This document shows, piece after piece, positions 35,301-43,639 of a DNA stretch of 54,873 bases (positions are counted from its first letter, which is position 1; the number at the start of each line of letters is the position of its first letter). The stretch is from Crocinitomicaceae bacterium (lineage in GTDB: Bacteria; Bacteroidota; Bacteroidia; Flavobacteriales_D; Parvicellaceae), in NCBI GenBank assembly GCA_002716065.1, contig PAZE01000007.1:1-54873 (forward strand). Direction: 5' to 3'. Below the pieces are notes generated by a model. It saw only the letters and a list, made by a program, of their open reading frames with translations, was not told the origin of the DNA and ran no database searches. A program made the position numbers and the translations under genes.

Positions 35301-38273
35301 GTTGCTGTTTCCAGCTCAATAGATTTGTTGTGCTTCAACATTTGTACTGGAGAGGCTAACGTTAATGTTTCAGGTGGAACTTTGCCATATAGCTATCAGT
35401 GGGACGACCCAAATTTCACTACTGCAAATAACGTAGCTAATCTATGTGCTGGAACATATTCATGTGTAATAACAGACTCCAATAATTGCTCTTTTACTGA
35501 AACTATTCAAATCACTCAACCAACTGAACTTTCCATGTCAGTTTCAATAACAGATGCCAATTGTGGACAGAGCAACGGGCAGATATGTATGAGTCCAACG
35601 GGAGGAACAGCACCTTTTACTTATCAGTGGAATGACCCTTTTAATCAAACATCTGCATGTGCCACAAACCTATTATCTAACTGCTATAATGGAGAAATAT
35701 TAGACGCTAATGGTTGTTTAATAGATAGTGTAATTTGTGTTAATGATATTTCTGGTCCTAACGTATCTTTAGTAAACTCAACAGATGTAACCTGTTATGG
35801 CTATCAGAATGGAGTAATTCAAATTAATGTAGTTGGTGGAACTGGAGGTAATTCAATTTCTTGGTTTGATAATGCTGGTAATATTCTTTCAAGTGGAAAC
35901 AATCAAACTATTTTATCAACGCTTAATGGCGGTTGCTATTCAATTCAAGCAGTTGATAATGCTGGTTGCATATCTTCTATAACCACGTGCATTAACGAAC
36001 CCAACTTATTAACCTCATCTATAGCAAATTTCTCTGAAGTAAGCTGCTATCAGTTTTGTGATGGAAATGCCACTGCAATAGCAACTGGAGGGGTTATTTC
36101 ATCTTCATACAACTATTCATGGAATGATCCTAATGCACAAAACACACCAACTGCTAATGGGTTATGCGCAGGAAACTATTCAGTTACCATTACAGATGAT
36201 AATAATTGTTCTTCTACTTCTAATATAGTTATTGGTTCACCCACTCAACTTTCTACAAATGTGAGCTCTTTTGCTGATGCATTATGTTATAACTCCTGCG
36301 ATGGCATAATAGAAGTGTCATCATCAGGTGGAACTTCTCCATATAACTATACTTGGAATAACGGTACAACAAGCTCCATAAATACCAATTTATGTGATGG
36401 CAATTATACTGTTATTGTTGTGGACGCCAATGGATGCTTAGATTCTGTTTCACAGTTAATTAATGAGCCAACACCTTTACAAGCAACCATCAATACCATT
36501 AATTCTACTTGTGGAGATTGCAATGGTCAAGCTACCGTTCAAGTTTCGGGTGGAACAAGTGGTTATTCTTACAATTGGTTTAATTTGGGAAGTTCGCCTA
36601 TCCCAAATTCAAATATTGGACTATGTCCTGGAAGTTTTCAAGTAGAAGTGATTGACCTCAACAATTGTACAGCTATTTTCACAGATACAATTATTGATGA
36701 TAGCAGTCCAACAATTGATAATATTGGTTTTACAAGTCCACTTTGCAATGGACTAAGTAACGGAAGTGCTTTTGTGGAAGTTTCAGGTGGGACATTGCCC
36801 TATACTTATCTTTGGGATGATCCCGCTCAGCAACAGGTTGATAGTGCTGTTGCTTTGCAAGCTGGCATCTACTGTATAAATGTAACCGATGCAAATGGAT
36901 GTATAACTACAAATTGTGTTAACGTAACTGAACCCAATCCATTAAATGGCGTTCCCGATCTTCCAGATACAATATGTTATGGAGATTCTACCCAAATATG
37001 GGCGAGTGGACAAGGCGGGACTTTCCCTTATACAATAAATTGGTCCAATACATCTCTAAGTGGATTTGGCCCCATAACAGTTGCTCCTTCAAGCACTACA
37101 GATTATTGCTTTACCGTTACTGATGATAACGGTTGTATATCTCCTACTTCATGTGTTACAATAAGTGTTACACCACCGCTTTCTTTATCTGTTACACCAA
37201 GCATGAATATTTGTAGTGGTGGTAATGTAGATGTACAAGCAATTGCTTCTGGTGGAGACACTTCAAATTACAATTATAATTTTGCTTGGACGGATGAAAA
37301 CAATTTTTACATCCCTTCAGTTGAAAATGGAGACACATCCACCATTAACATAGGACCAAATACGGTGAGTTGGTTTTATATTGTTTTATCTGATGGATGT
37401 TCTATTGATGCAATTGATTCAACAGAAATTGGCATAAACCCCAACCCTCAAGCTCTAATAATTGCTACTGACTCTATAAATTGCGCCCCACTAAACACCC
37501 AGTTTATTGTTAATTCAGATATAGGAGATTATTTTGATTTTGATATTGACTGTGATGGAATTAGTGATTATTCCGGAACAAGTAATAATTTAACTTACAC
37601 TTTTGCAAATAGTGGTCTATTTGATGTTTGCGTTAGAGTTACCAATTCATCTACTGGTTGTTTTACAGATCTATCTATTCCTAATATGATTCAAGTTTTT
37701 GATAATCCAAATGCCTATTTTACTACAAACACCAATCAATCAACAATACTAAATCCATCTATTGAAATAACTGATGGGTCAATCGGTGGATATAACTACA
37801 GTTGGGATTTTGGTGACAATTCTTCAATTTTCGGAACAATTAATGATGTAATTAATGACAGCACTACGACAGGCTTAATGACCAATCTAACTCACCTATA
37901 CGGTGACACAGGAATTTTCACCATAACACTCATCATTTCTGATAACAACGGTTGTACTGATAGTTACCAACAAACCATTAGCATTGAAGGAGACTATATC
38001 GTATTTACTCCATCTGCATTTACACCAAATGGTGATGGCAGAAATGATATCTTTATTCCTGAAGGAATTGGTATTAGCAGAGATCATTACGAATTTTATG
38101 TCTTTAATCGCTGGGGAGAACTTATTTTCGAATCCTACAACCCTTCAGTTGGTTGGGATGGAACCTATAAAGGTAAGCTCGTTAAATTAGACGCTTATGT
38201 ATGGCTATTAAGAACATGGGATAACAACCAACATCCTCACGAATACATGGGTCATGTTACTGTAGTTCGATAA
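26328..38273 (+). CDS. Giant SprB-like T9SS adhesin with about 37 SprB repeats
   Basis: A 3981-residue protein. In order: signal peptide (1-20, ending SASFTQ); Cys/Gly-rich beta domain with DSFGDGWNG (24-118); two copies of DGIQNxxETGxDCGG (120-160); an MAM-like segment (about 335-495, CFYLDFATQG to HWGIDNVTI); SprB repeat 1 (553-626); PKD (628-714, YNWDFGDGTG); SprB repeats 2-37 (about 715-3536); Ig/PKD-like modules (3537-3890, YSWDFGDNSS); type B CTD (3893-3981, FTPSAFTPNGDGRNDIF). SprB of Flavobacterium johnsoniae is a 6497-residue mobile adhesin moved by the gliding motor and exported by T9SS with SprF. Size, repeats and a nearby sprF-like gene support the same class. Whether this cell glides cannot be seen from the window. 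Confidence 0.93.
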   Translation: MKKLVSIVLFVWVFCSASFTQCCTFTLSMFDSFGDGWNGGSLTVNVAGTNFGPYSASGSGSQSTFTACPGDLITLTYSSGAWEGENTYSLLDPNGAVLFSDGPNPTTGTVFNTNAFCPPNCFDGIQNGNETGIDCGGSCPPCHCSDGIQNNGETGVDCGGPCPNSCPVPCNVSASYSILSGAGGACGNTVNYNQTITISNPNLGYSNDFIFTSVPTTALSAGTLTINAMGDLNSANEIWTILSELGATITTLGASGSQCSSVLTITIPLSIADLNAWAADGTIIFQGVDLSSSNVNPNLCGNEYMEMTLSYDGCTPELSCNGGTVQLTAIGQGQYSFALNNDFDLGFAGTGWNASPAATFTNPCDPSVDGGTYMWMGDMTAAPRNLETNPLDVSCGGEICFYLDFATQGNASPCEGPDLPSEGVYLQFSTDGGATWTTINYFDPTAGNYTSWAQYCFPIPPAAQTNNTIFSWWQGGSSGTIYDHWGIDNVTITSLVNCDPYTYDWSHIPGTNNDSTTVVNVTQTSTYTVTYTNGTDTCSTSITVTVPDGPIIAGNVITNETCPGDCDGSASSSVTNSAGTPPYSYLWSNNATTTNVNNLCPGDYIITVTDDNNCTHSDTITINPGVVLTPTISPVAAQCLNSNLFSFSSANSTISSGSISSYNWDFGDGTGSSTSANPTYSYANAGSYVVTLTISDGNCTESTSINVTIWENPSASAIPSDETCFNTCDGAIDLTVIGSGGYTYSWNNGAGNQEDPNGLCPNTYDVLITDINGCQTTASAIINGPTLLSTSISGTDVSCNNSCDGSSTVNASGGSPGYTYLWNDPNAQTTATASNLCAGSYIVSVIDNNGCNSSANITINEPSILSASINSSDVSCNGLCDGSATVTANGGTPGYTYLWDDPNTQTTATASNLCAGVFTVTITDNNGCTQTSSVTINEPSILSASIVGSDVSCFNSCDGSSTVTASGGSPGYSYLWNDPNAQTTATATNLCAGTFNVTISDNNGCTQTLTTTINEPTLLTNSISSNDGSCNNSCDGTATVNTSGGTPGYSYQWNDPAFQTTATATNLCAGSYSVIVTDNNGCIQNSSITINEPSAINLTTSSINSNCGNNDGQVSVIASGGTAGYTYLWDDPNTSTSATVNNLIAGTYIVTVTDANGCTEIATATISDNGSGTASISINNNISCNSLCNGSASATIVGGAGPFTYFWNNGETTSTASSLCAGTISVDITDANGCVVTVSDLITEPNILSSAITSFDDVTCNSLCDAVATVNVSGGTLGYTYLWNDPSAQTTASANNLCAGNYTVDITDANGCTTSASVTINEPTAINTSIIGTDVLCNNACDGSADLTVSGGTPGYTYLWDDPNSTSSEDISALCAGNYSVTITDANGCTGTENITINQPTALVLTPSSVNSNCGNSDGQVSVQVNGGTPNYSYLWNDPSASTTSAVNNLLAGNYSVIVTDNNGCTQNTSITISDNSPASISHTQVDILCNGGNNGAIDVTLNGGNSPFTYNWIGPSGFTSNAQDLTGLTAGTYDLTCIDAVNCIVNLSVTISEPSPIILSTNGINATCFLGNDGEVSVSASGGMPGFSYNWYNNVTLTTNVGIGTNITNLTAGTYYVNVTDANGCTVNDNITISEPNEIIVTTSSIDATCGQSNGLISVSGTSGGSGIYVSEIWQDANGNTITNTTSVSAGSYYVTVTDDNGCTGNGIANVSDLSGPIGQIDGYGDASCYGSCDGFANIVVGGGTPNYTYVWQPQPGSGQGTTSATNLCAGIYTIDITDANGCATSVIVNINEPAQLSLTLASSSDASGSGICDGQATISTSGGSPNYSYFWFDDCNLTLPNTSINGTSVNNLCAGTYGVLVTDNNNCPDTLCITINEPNPIIISVTGNDVLCKNDCNGSATASVIGGVAPFNYQWYSTATNQSINQNSITASNLCSGTYYVVVTDANGVSMTSSNFTVNEPPILAANTSVISNYNGQDISCFGACDGAVEVIPIGGTSPYTYQWSVNANSQNTPIAINLCAGTYDVTVTDANGCISNVNISLTQPIDLTNSNTSSDVSCNGFCDGTISSNSLGGTTPYSYLWNNSNFSTTSSISNLCPGTYSVTITDANGCSTIETSTITEPNQLVISATSTGSNCNQNDGSATVSIVFGTPPYSFQWDNNAGAQTTATATNLFSGCYDVIINEGNGCIDTVNVCVTDLGAPTVSILTQTDVSCYNSCDGFAQIQVFGGAPPVQYNWYDQNNQPINQTTASAFNLCAGTYIGEMTDSNGCQASVNVIINEPLELNGIISANSSVTCFGDCDGTVTVTASSGTAPYNYQWNDPNFQTTANASNLCPGNYSVTITDNNNCSFTIPTTIGEPDQIQLTVNSTDAYCNTNSGSANVILNNGGVNPITYLWTPSGQTTSSATNLNPGNYALTLTDANGCTANSSTTVGNIPPGTASISNLTNTLCPGSCDGTATVSMSGTATAPFIYEWFTNSGLSIGQDSITAINLCAGYYYCVVTDANGCISFTNQFDISEPAPLSLVVDTDSSNCYASCNGQAVATVSGGTGSYQYQWDDPLLQITQTAFNLCAGTYTILATDNNGCTISSQVNIEQPNSLILDSTVINANCGLSNGEGCVNVIGGIAPYNYLWPNNATTSCLNGLAAGSYLVEVTDANNCSQNIVVEISDIDGPIASIISVTNTSCYGSCDGSATVDMIGGSGTFFTVQWDSSAFNQTTPSASNLCAGTYTVNITDDIGCSSSAAVTINQPDTIQYIRNKTNPTCFGYCDGQMWVSLVGGTPPYSFDWRDNANNSLGVNNDSISGICSGNYIVIITDANGCVVIADFVLTDPPQVSASITTNSVSCYNLCDASATVTPSTGFGPFTYVWGSNTGSQTTQTATGLCAGNYTVTVTDSDGCTNTAQTTITEPTQLTCSITNFNNLSCNNSCDGFAQVDALGGTPGYTYIWNNNGGINQSASGLCAGNYTVTVIDANNCTSTSTVTISEPNPLVAVSSSIDLLCFNICTGEANVNVSGGTLPYSYQWDDPNFTTANNVANLCAGTYSCVITDSNNCSFTETIQITQPTELSMSVSITDANCGQSNGQICMSPTGGTAPFTYQWNDPFNQTSACATNLLSNCYNGEILDANGCLIDSVICVNDISGPNVSLVNSTDVTCYGYQNGVIQINVVGGTGGNSISWFDNAGNILSSGNNQTILSTLNGGCYSIQAVDNAGCISSITTCINEPNLLTSSIANFSEVSCYQFCDGNATAIATGGVISSSYNYSWNDPNAQNTPTANGLCAGNYSVTITDDNNCSSTSNIVIGSPTQLSTNVSSFADALCYNSCDGIIEVSSSGGTSPYNYTWNNGTTSSINTNLCDGNYTVIVVDANGCLDSVSQLINEPTPLQATINTINSTCGDCNGQATVQVSGGTSGYSYNWFNLGSSPIPNSNIGLCPGSFQVEVIDLNNCTAIFTDTIIDDSSPTIDNIGFTSPLCNGLSNGSAFVEVSGGTLPYTYLWDDPAQQQVDSAVALQAGIYCINVTDANGCITTNCVNVTEPNPLNGVPDLPDTICYGDSTQIWASGQGGTFPYTINWSNTSLSGFGPITVAPSSTTDYCFTVTDDNGCISPTSCVTISVTPPLSLSVTPSMNICSGGNVDVQAIASGGDTSNYNYNFAWTDENNFYIPSVENGDTSTINIGPNTVSWFYIVLSDGCSIDAIDSTEIGINPNPQALIIATDSINCAPLNTQFIVNSDIGDYFDFDIDCDGISDYSGTSNNLTYTFANSGLFDVCVRVTNSSTGCFTDLSIPNMIQVFDNPNAYFTTNTNQSTILNPSIEITDGSIGGYNYSWDFGDNSSIFGTINDVINDSTTTGLMTNLTHLYGDTGIFTITLIISDNNGCTDSYQQTISIEGDYIVFTPSAFTPNGDGRNDIFIPEGIGISRDHYEFYVFNRWGELIFESYNPSVGWDGTYKGKLVKLDAYVWLLRTWDNNQHPHEYMGHVTVVR
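27985..36935 (+). repeat. Tandem SprB-repeat coding array, about 37 units of about 240 bp
   Basis: Hand alignment gives about 37 units of 71-85 codons. The core pattern is SCxxxCDG, then SGGTPGYTYLW, NLCAG, VTVTDANGC and INEP. A PKD module interrupts between units 1 and 2. Neighbouring units 3 and 4 share a 36-base identical stretch (28809-28844 and 29040-29075, offset 231 bp), a sign of recent duplication or gene conversion. Most other units are well diverged at the DNA level. Some units end in ISDxxGP in place of INEP, roughly every third to sixth unit. Confidence 0.9.
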
Positions 38274-38279
38274 ATTAAG

Positions 38280-38305
38280 GCAACTTTACACATCTTAAGT
38301 GCGTC
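38280..38305 (+). promoter_or_regulatory. Candidate ECF-sigma promoter, site C (CTD protein/sprF operon)
   Basis: GCAACTT (38280-38286) and CGTC (38302-38305) are separated by 15 bp, with TAAT following; G at 38279 gives GGCAACTT as in site B. It begins 7 bp after the stop of the giant adhesin gene and is 53 bp before the next ATG. Together with sites A and B it defines the proposed regulon. Confidence 0.6.
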
Positions 38306-38312
38306 TAATTTT

Positions 38313-38320
38313 TACTTTTG
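38313..38320 (+). promoter_or_regulatory. Possible housekeeping -7 element
   Basis: TACTTTTG matches TAnnTTTG and lies 38 bp before the ATG at 38359. No -33 TTG is present at 19-21 bp upstream. It overlaps the region where transcription from the ECF-type site would start (about 38312), so the two may be alternatives. Confidence 0.35.
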
Positions 38321-38358
38321 AGATAACACGAAAAAATTAAACTTATATTATCTACACA

Positions 38359-38694
38359 ATGAGAAACCTAACCCTTATAATTACTATTGTTCTACTTTCA
38401 ATTGACCTAACTTCTCAAGAGGATAGAAAGTTTTGTCAATTTATTATGACTAATGTTGAAAATAGAGCTAAAACCTTGGAAATTGATGCTTTTGTCAGAA
38501 AACAAGAAGGCGTATTTATTTCAAGAGCTGATTTGAATTCAAAAAAATATTTACTTATTTACAACAGTAATTCATCCATTGATATTGATTTAATTAAAAA
38601 TTGGATGATGGAACTAAAAGTCGAATTAAAATGTATTCGTGAAGGTATTTATGGGGTTGATAAAATTTTAGATCAAAAACCAGATTGTGAATAA
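38359..38694 (+). CDS. Small secreted protein of unknown function
   Basis: A 111-residue protein with a signal peptide (residues 1-19, LTLIITIVLLSIDLTSQ) and a short alpha/beta mature part of about 90 residues with three cysteines (FCQF, LKCIRE, DCE). No family is recognised. It stands between the giant adhesin and the second CTD protein. Its stop overlaps the GTG start of the latter by 8 bp (38687-38694), a strong sign of one operon with coupled translation. A role in assembly of the neighbouring surface proteins is possible but only by context. Confidence 0.65.
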   Translation: MRNLTLIITIVLLSIDLTSQEDRKFCQFIMTNVENRAKTLEIDAFVRKQEGVFISRADLNSKKYLLIYNSNSSIDIDLIKNWMMELKVELKCIREGIYGVDKILDQKPDCE

Positions 38695-40510
38695 ACTTTT
38701 ATTTACCATATTAGCAGTACTTTTTTACAGCACTTTACTTTCTCAGTGGGGAGATTGCACCAACTCAACAGATGCTTGCACAAATCCATCCTTTAATGTA
38801 ACACCTTCTGGCTTTGGGAATATCGAAGAGTTCACTACAACTTCTACTATTTCTAACCCGCAAACCAATCCAAATCCAATCCCAGGAAACATGGGTTGTT
38901 TACTAGCTGGTGAACTAAACAGCACATGGCTATTAATCAACGTATCCTCCTCTGGAACACTTGAATTCAGCATGGGAACTGCTGGTACTAACAATTGTTT
39001 TGACTGGATAATGTGGCCCTACGATCCCACACAAACATGTACAGAAATTCTAAATAACAACTGGCCGCCTATAGCATGTAACTGGAATGGAATGTGCACT
39101 GGAATTACAGGAATGGCTAATCCGGGAAATTTACCCGCTGGCGGTGACCCTAGTGATTTCGAGATGGGATTAAATGTCAATGCTGGAGACCAATTTATGA
39201 TTTGTTTTTCTAATTTTAGTTCTGCATCGACAAATGTGCCTTTAGACTTTTTCGGCACAGCCACAGTTTCATGTGGAAATGCTTTTGGAGCAACTATTTG
39301 TTATGGTGATACAGCTACAATTTATGCTGTTGCTGGTATTAACTATACCTGGGACACTTCCATTGCTGGTTTTATTGGAACTAATGCTACTGGAGACACT
39401 GCATATGTAAATCCTACTGTAACAACTAATTATTTAGTAACTATTGATTTTGGTCTCATTGGAATACAAGTTGACACAGCTACAGTTGAGGTTTTACCCC
39501 CCTTGAATTCAAGTGTTATTTCGGTAAGTGAAACCTGCTTAGACAGTGCAGATGGAAGTCTCACAATAGCAACTTCAATCGGATTACCTCCAATAGATTT
39601 CTCAATTATTGGTCCAACAACATCATCTACAAATCAAACTGGTATATTTAACAATCTTGAGGCAGGCAATTACACCATTTCTGTAACTGATGCTAATGGA
39701 TGTACAGAAAACATTACAGCAACTGTAGACCCTGGGCCATTTTGTTGTAATTTTTCAGCTGAACTTATTGCTGACACCGTTCAATGTCAGAATGATTGTA
39801 CTGGAGAAATCTACCTTAACTTAACAAATGCTATTGATCCAATCACAATCGAATGGTACAAAGAAAGTATTCTATCCAACGATTTATTAATTGGCAATAA
39901 CGTAGACACCATTTACAATTTATGCCCAGGAAATTATTACGCCATAGTTACCGACAGCACACTTTGCCCTTCAGGAGATACTGTAGTAGTTTTTTCTCAG
40001 GAAATATACCCAACTATTTCCACTATGAATGATACTATTATTACTGCTGGTTTAGATTACATTATATGGGCAAATGGAGATGGAAACATAACATGGACTC
40101 CTTCAACATATTTAAGTTGTACAAATTGTGATACTGCCTTTAGTATTGGGACCGAAACAATACAATACATTGCTACCGTTACTGATTCTTTGGGGTGTGA
40201 AATGACAGACACTGTGCTTATAGAAGTTATAATTAATCCATTGTTTGTTCCTTCAGGCTTTTCTCCTAACGGGGATGGGTTAAATGACATCCTTAAAGTT
40301 ATTGGTGGTGGAACCTCATTCTTTAATTTTATAATTTATGATAAATGGGGGAATGTTGTTTTTGAAACCAATGATATTTCCATTGGTTGGGATGGCACTT
40401 ATAAGGGAGTAGATTTACCATCTGATGTTTTCATTTATGTTGTTGAAGCAAGTTTTACCAACTCTCAAGTCGTTAAATTATCTGGTGATGTTACACTATT
40501 TAGAAAATAA
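38687..40510 (+). CDS. Secreted SprB-repeat protein with T9SS type B C-terminal domain
   Basis: A 607-residue protein starting at GTG 38687 with signal peptide KLLFTILAVLFYSTLLSQ. A Cys/Trp/Asn-rich N-terminal domain (20-205; WGDCTNSTDAC, FDWIMWPYDPTQTC, AGDQFMICFSNFSS) resembles a secreted beta-sandwich found in many Bacteroidota surface proteins. Then come an Ig-like strand set (ICYGDTATIYAV), one clear SprB repeat (EAGNYTISVTDANGC), one degenerate repeat (NLCPGNYYAIVTDS) and the type B CTD (from FVPSGFSPNGDGLNDIL, about 522-607). It shares its CTD type with the giant protein and precedes the sprF-like gene, so it may be a companion cargo. Specific function is unknown. Confidence 0.88.
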   Translation: MNKLLFTILAVLFYSTLLSQWGDCTNSTDACTNPSFNVTPSGFGNIEEFTTTSTISNPQTNPNPIPGNMGCLLAGELNSTWLLINVSSSGTLEFSMGTAGTNNCFDWIMWPYDPTQTCTEILNNNWPPIACNWNGMCTGITGMANPGNLPAGGDPSDFEMGLNVNAGDQFMICFSNFSSASTNVPLDFFGTATVSCGNAFGATICYGDTATIYAVAGINYTWDTSIAGFIGTNATGDTAYVNPTVTTNYLVTIDFGLIGIQVDTATVEVLPPLNSSVISVSETCLDSADGSLTIATSIGLPPIDFSIIGPTTSSTNQTGIFNNLEAGNYTISVTDANGCTENITATVDPGPFCCNFSAELIADTVQCQNDCTGEIYLNLTNAIDPITIEWYKESILSNDLLIGNNVDTIYNLCPGNYYAIVTDSTLCPSGDTVVVFSQEIYPTISTMNDTIITAGLDYIIWANGDGNITWTPSTYLSCTNCDTAFSIGTETIQYIATVTDSLGCEMTDTVLIEVIINPLFVPSGFSPNGDGLNDILKVIGGGTSFFNFIIYDKWGNVVFETNDISIGWDGTYKGVDLPSDVFIYVVEASFTNSQVVKLSGDVTLFRK

Positions 40511-41576
40511 AATCTTCGGAGTTTTTTTCTTGATTCTACTTTCATTTAGTTTAAATGGACAAGACTACCAGTTTTCACAATTTAATAAAGCCCCATTACT
40601 AATAAATCCTGCCAATGCTGGAATGGGAAAAGGATACAATAGATTTAACTTGATTTATCATACCCAACATCCTACATCAAATTTTGTTTTTCAGAACTAT
40701 CATTTTTCAGCTGACGGACCTATTTTTTCTCATAAAATGAATACCTCCAGGGGATATCTTGGATTAGGCTTTCATGCTTTTCAGGAAAAAAGTGCAAATA
40801 CTTTTTCTAAATTGGATATTGGTATTACCCTATCTTCTTACGTAGATATAGACGATAATAATCAGCTTTCATTTGGATTTCAAACAGATTTTATACAACA
40901 CACTATAAACACTTCTTCAGTACAATGGGCAAGCCAATACAACAATTCATTGGGAGGTCATGACCCAACAATAAATTCTGGTGAAGCTTTCTTTTCTAAT
41001 TCACTTATTACTTTTAACACCGCAACAGGGTTGTTGTGGAAAAATAGCACGAAAGATCAAAATTTATCTGGAATTGACATTGCCTCCTTTCAAATTGGCT
41101 ATGGAGCATTTAATTTATTTAAACCTAGAAAAATTTCTTTACTTGCTAATGACAGAGCTTTTGTTAGACATGTAATACATGGTAGAGGATTATTTGCAAT
41201 TCAAGAGCTTAAATACGGAATTGCCCCACAATTTTTAATTCAAAAACAAGGGCCTCATTTCGATGCAACTGCTGGTGCAGATGTTAAATATTACGTTAAA
41301 GGAGATACAAAATATACTGGCTTTGTAAGAGAATGTAATTTAGGAATGGGCTTATTTTACAGATACAACGATGCTATTATACCTAAATTCAGTATTCAGA
41401 TTAATGATTTAAACATCTCTTTATCTTATGATTTAAGTGTAGGACCAGTAAACAACTTTAATGGAACTGTTGGTGGGTTTTCAATTGGAATTCAATACAA
41501 CGACACGTATGGTGTTTTATTCAATCAAGGAAACATGCACGTTGTAAATCGATCAAGAAAGATGAGAAAACTTTAG
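40488..41576 (+). CDS. PorP/SprF family T9SS membrane protein
   Basis: The frame is open from 40425, but the signal peptide (NKIFGVFFLILLSFSLNG) fits a start at ATG 40488, which overlaps the CTD gene by 23 bp; 362 residues result. The mature protein begins QDYQFSQFNKAPLLINPANA, the hallmark PorP/SprF opening. It continues as an outer-membrane beta barrel with many alternating strands (YLGLGFHAFQEKSAN, QLSFGFQTDF). In F. johnsoniae SprF is needed to bring SprB to the surface, and type B CTD cargos in general are paired with a neighbouring PorP/SprF protein. It is the last gene of the island; gyrB converges with only 4 bp between stops. Confidence 0.9.
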   Translation: MLHYLENKIFGVFFLILLSFSLNGQDYQFSQFNKAPLLINPANAGMGKGYNRFNLIYHTQHPTSNFVFQNYHFSADGPIFSHKMNTSRGYLGLGFHAFQEKSANTFSKLDIGITLSSYVDIDDNNQLSFGFQTDFIQHTINTSSVQWASQYNNSLGGHDPTINSGEAFFSNSLITFNTATGLLWKNSTKDQNLSGIDIASFQIGYGAFNLFKPRKISLLANDRAFVRHVIHGRGLFAIQELKYGIAPQFLIQKQGPHFDATAGADVKYYVKGDTKYTGFVRECNLGMGLFYRYNDAIIPKFSIQINDLNISLSYDLSVGPVNNFNGTVGGFSIGIQYNDTYGVLFNQGNMHVVNRSRKMRKL

Positions 41577-41580
41577 AATA

Positions 41581-43539
<1,959 letters not shown>

Positions 43540-43549
43540 TTACCTGTTA

Positions 43550-43557
43550 CAAAGATA
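43550..43557 (-). promoter_or_regulatory. Candidate -7 element of gyrB
   Basis: TATCTTTG on the minus strand (43557-43550) is an exact TAnnTTTG match, 25 bp before the gyrB ATG. The closest TTG upstream (43587-43585) is at a 27-bp spacing, too long for a good -33. Supercoiling-sensitive control would be expected for gyrB but is not visible in the sequence. Confidence 0.4.
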
Positions 43558-43639
43558 ATAATATACCCATAATTACAGTAGCTACAACTCCGTAAAAAAC
43601 GGTAGTTTTCAACATTTTTACAGGGAGGAATTTGAATTG

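Noticed and set aside
27985-36935. Regular repeats considered as a CRISPR or satellite array
   Set aside because: Units are about 240 bp, in one reading frame, diverged at synonymous sites and encode SprB repeats.
26906-37896. Antisense and shifted-frame open frames of 60-90 codons inside the giant adhesin gene
   Set aside because: They recur because the repeat DNA is similar from unit to unit; they have no independent coding pattern.
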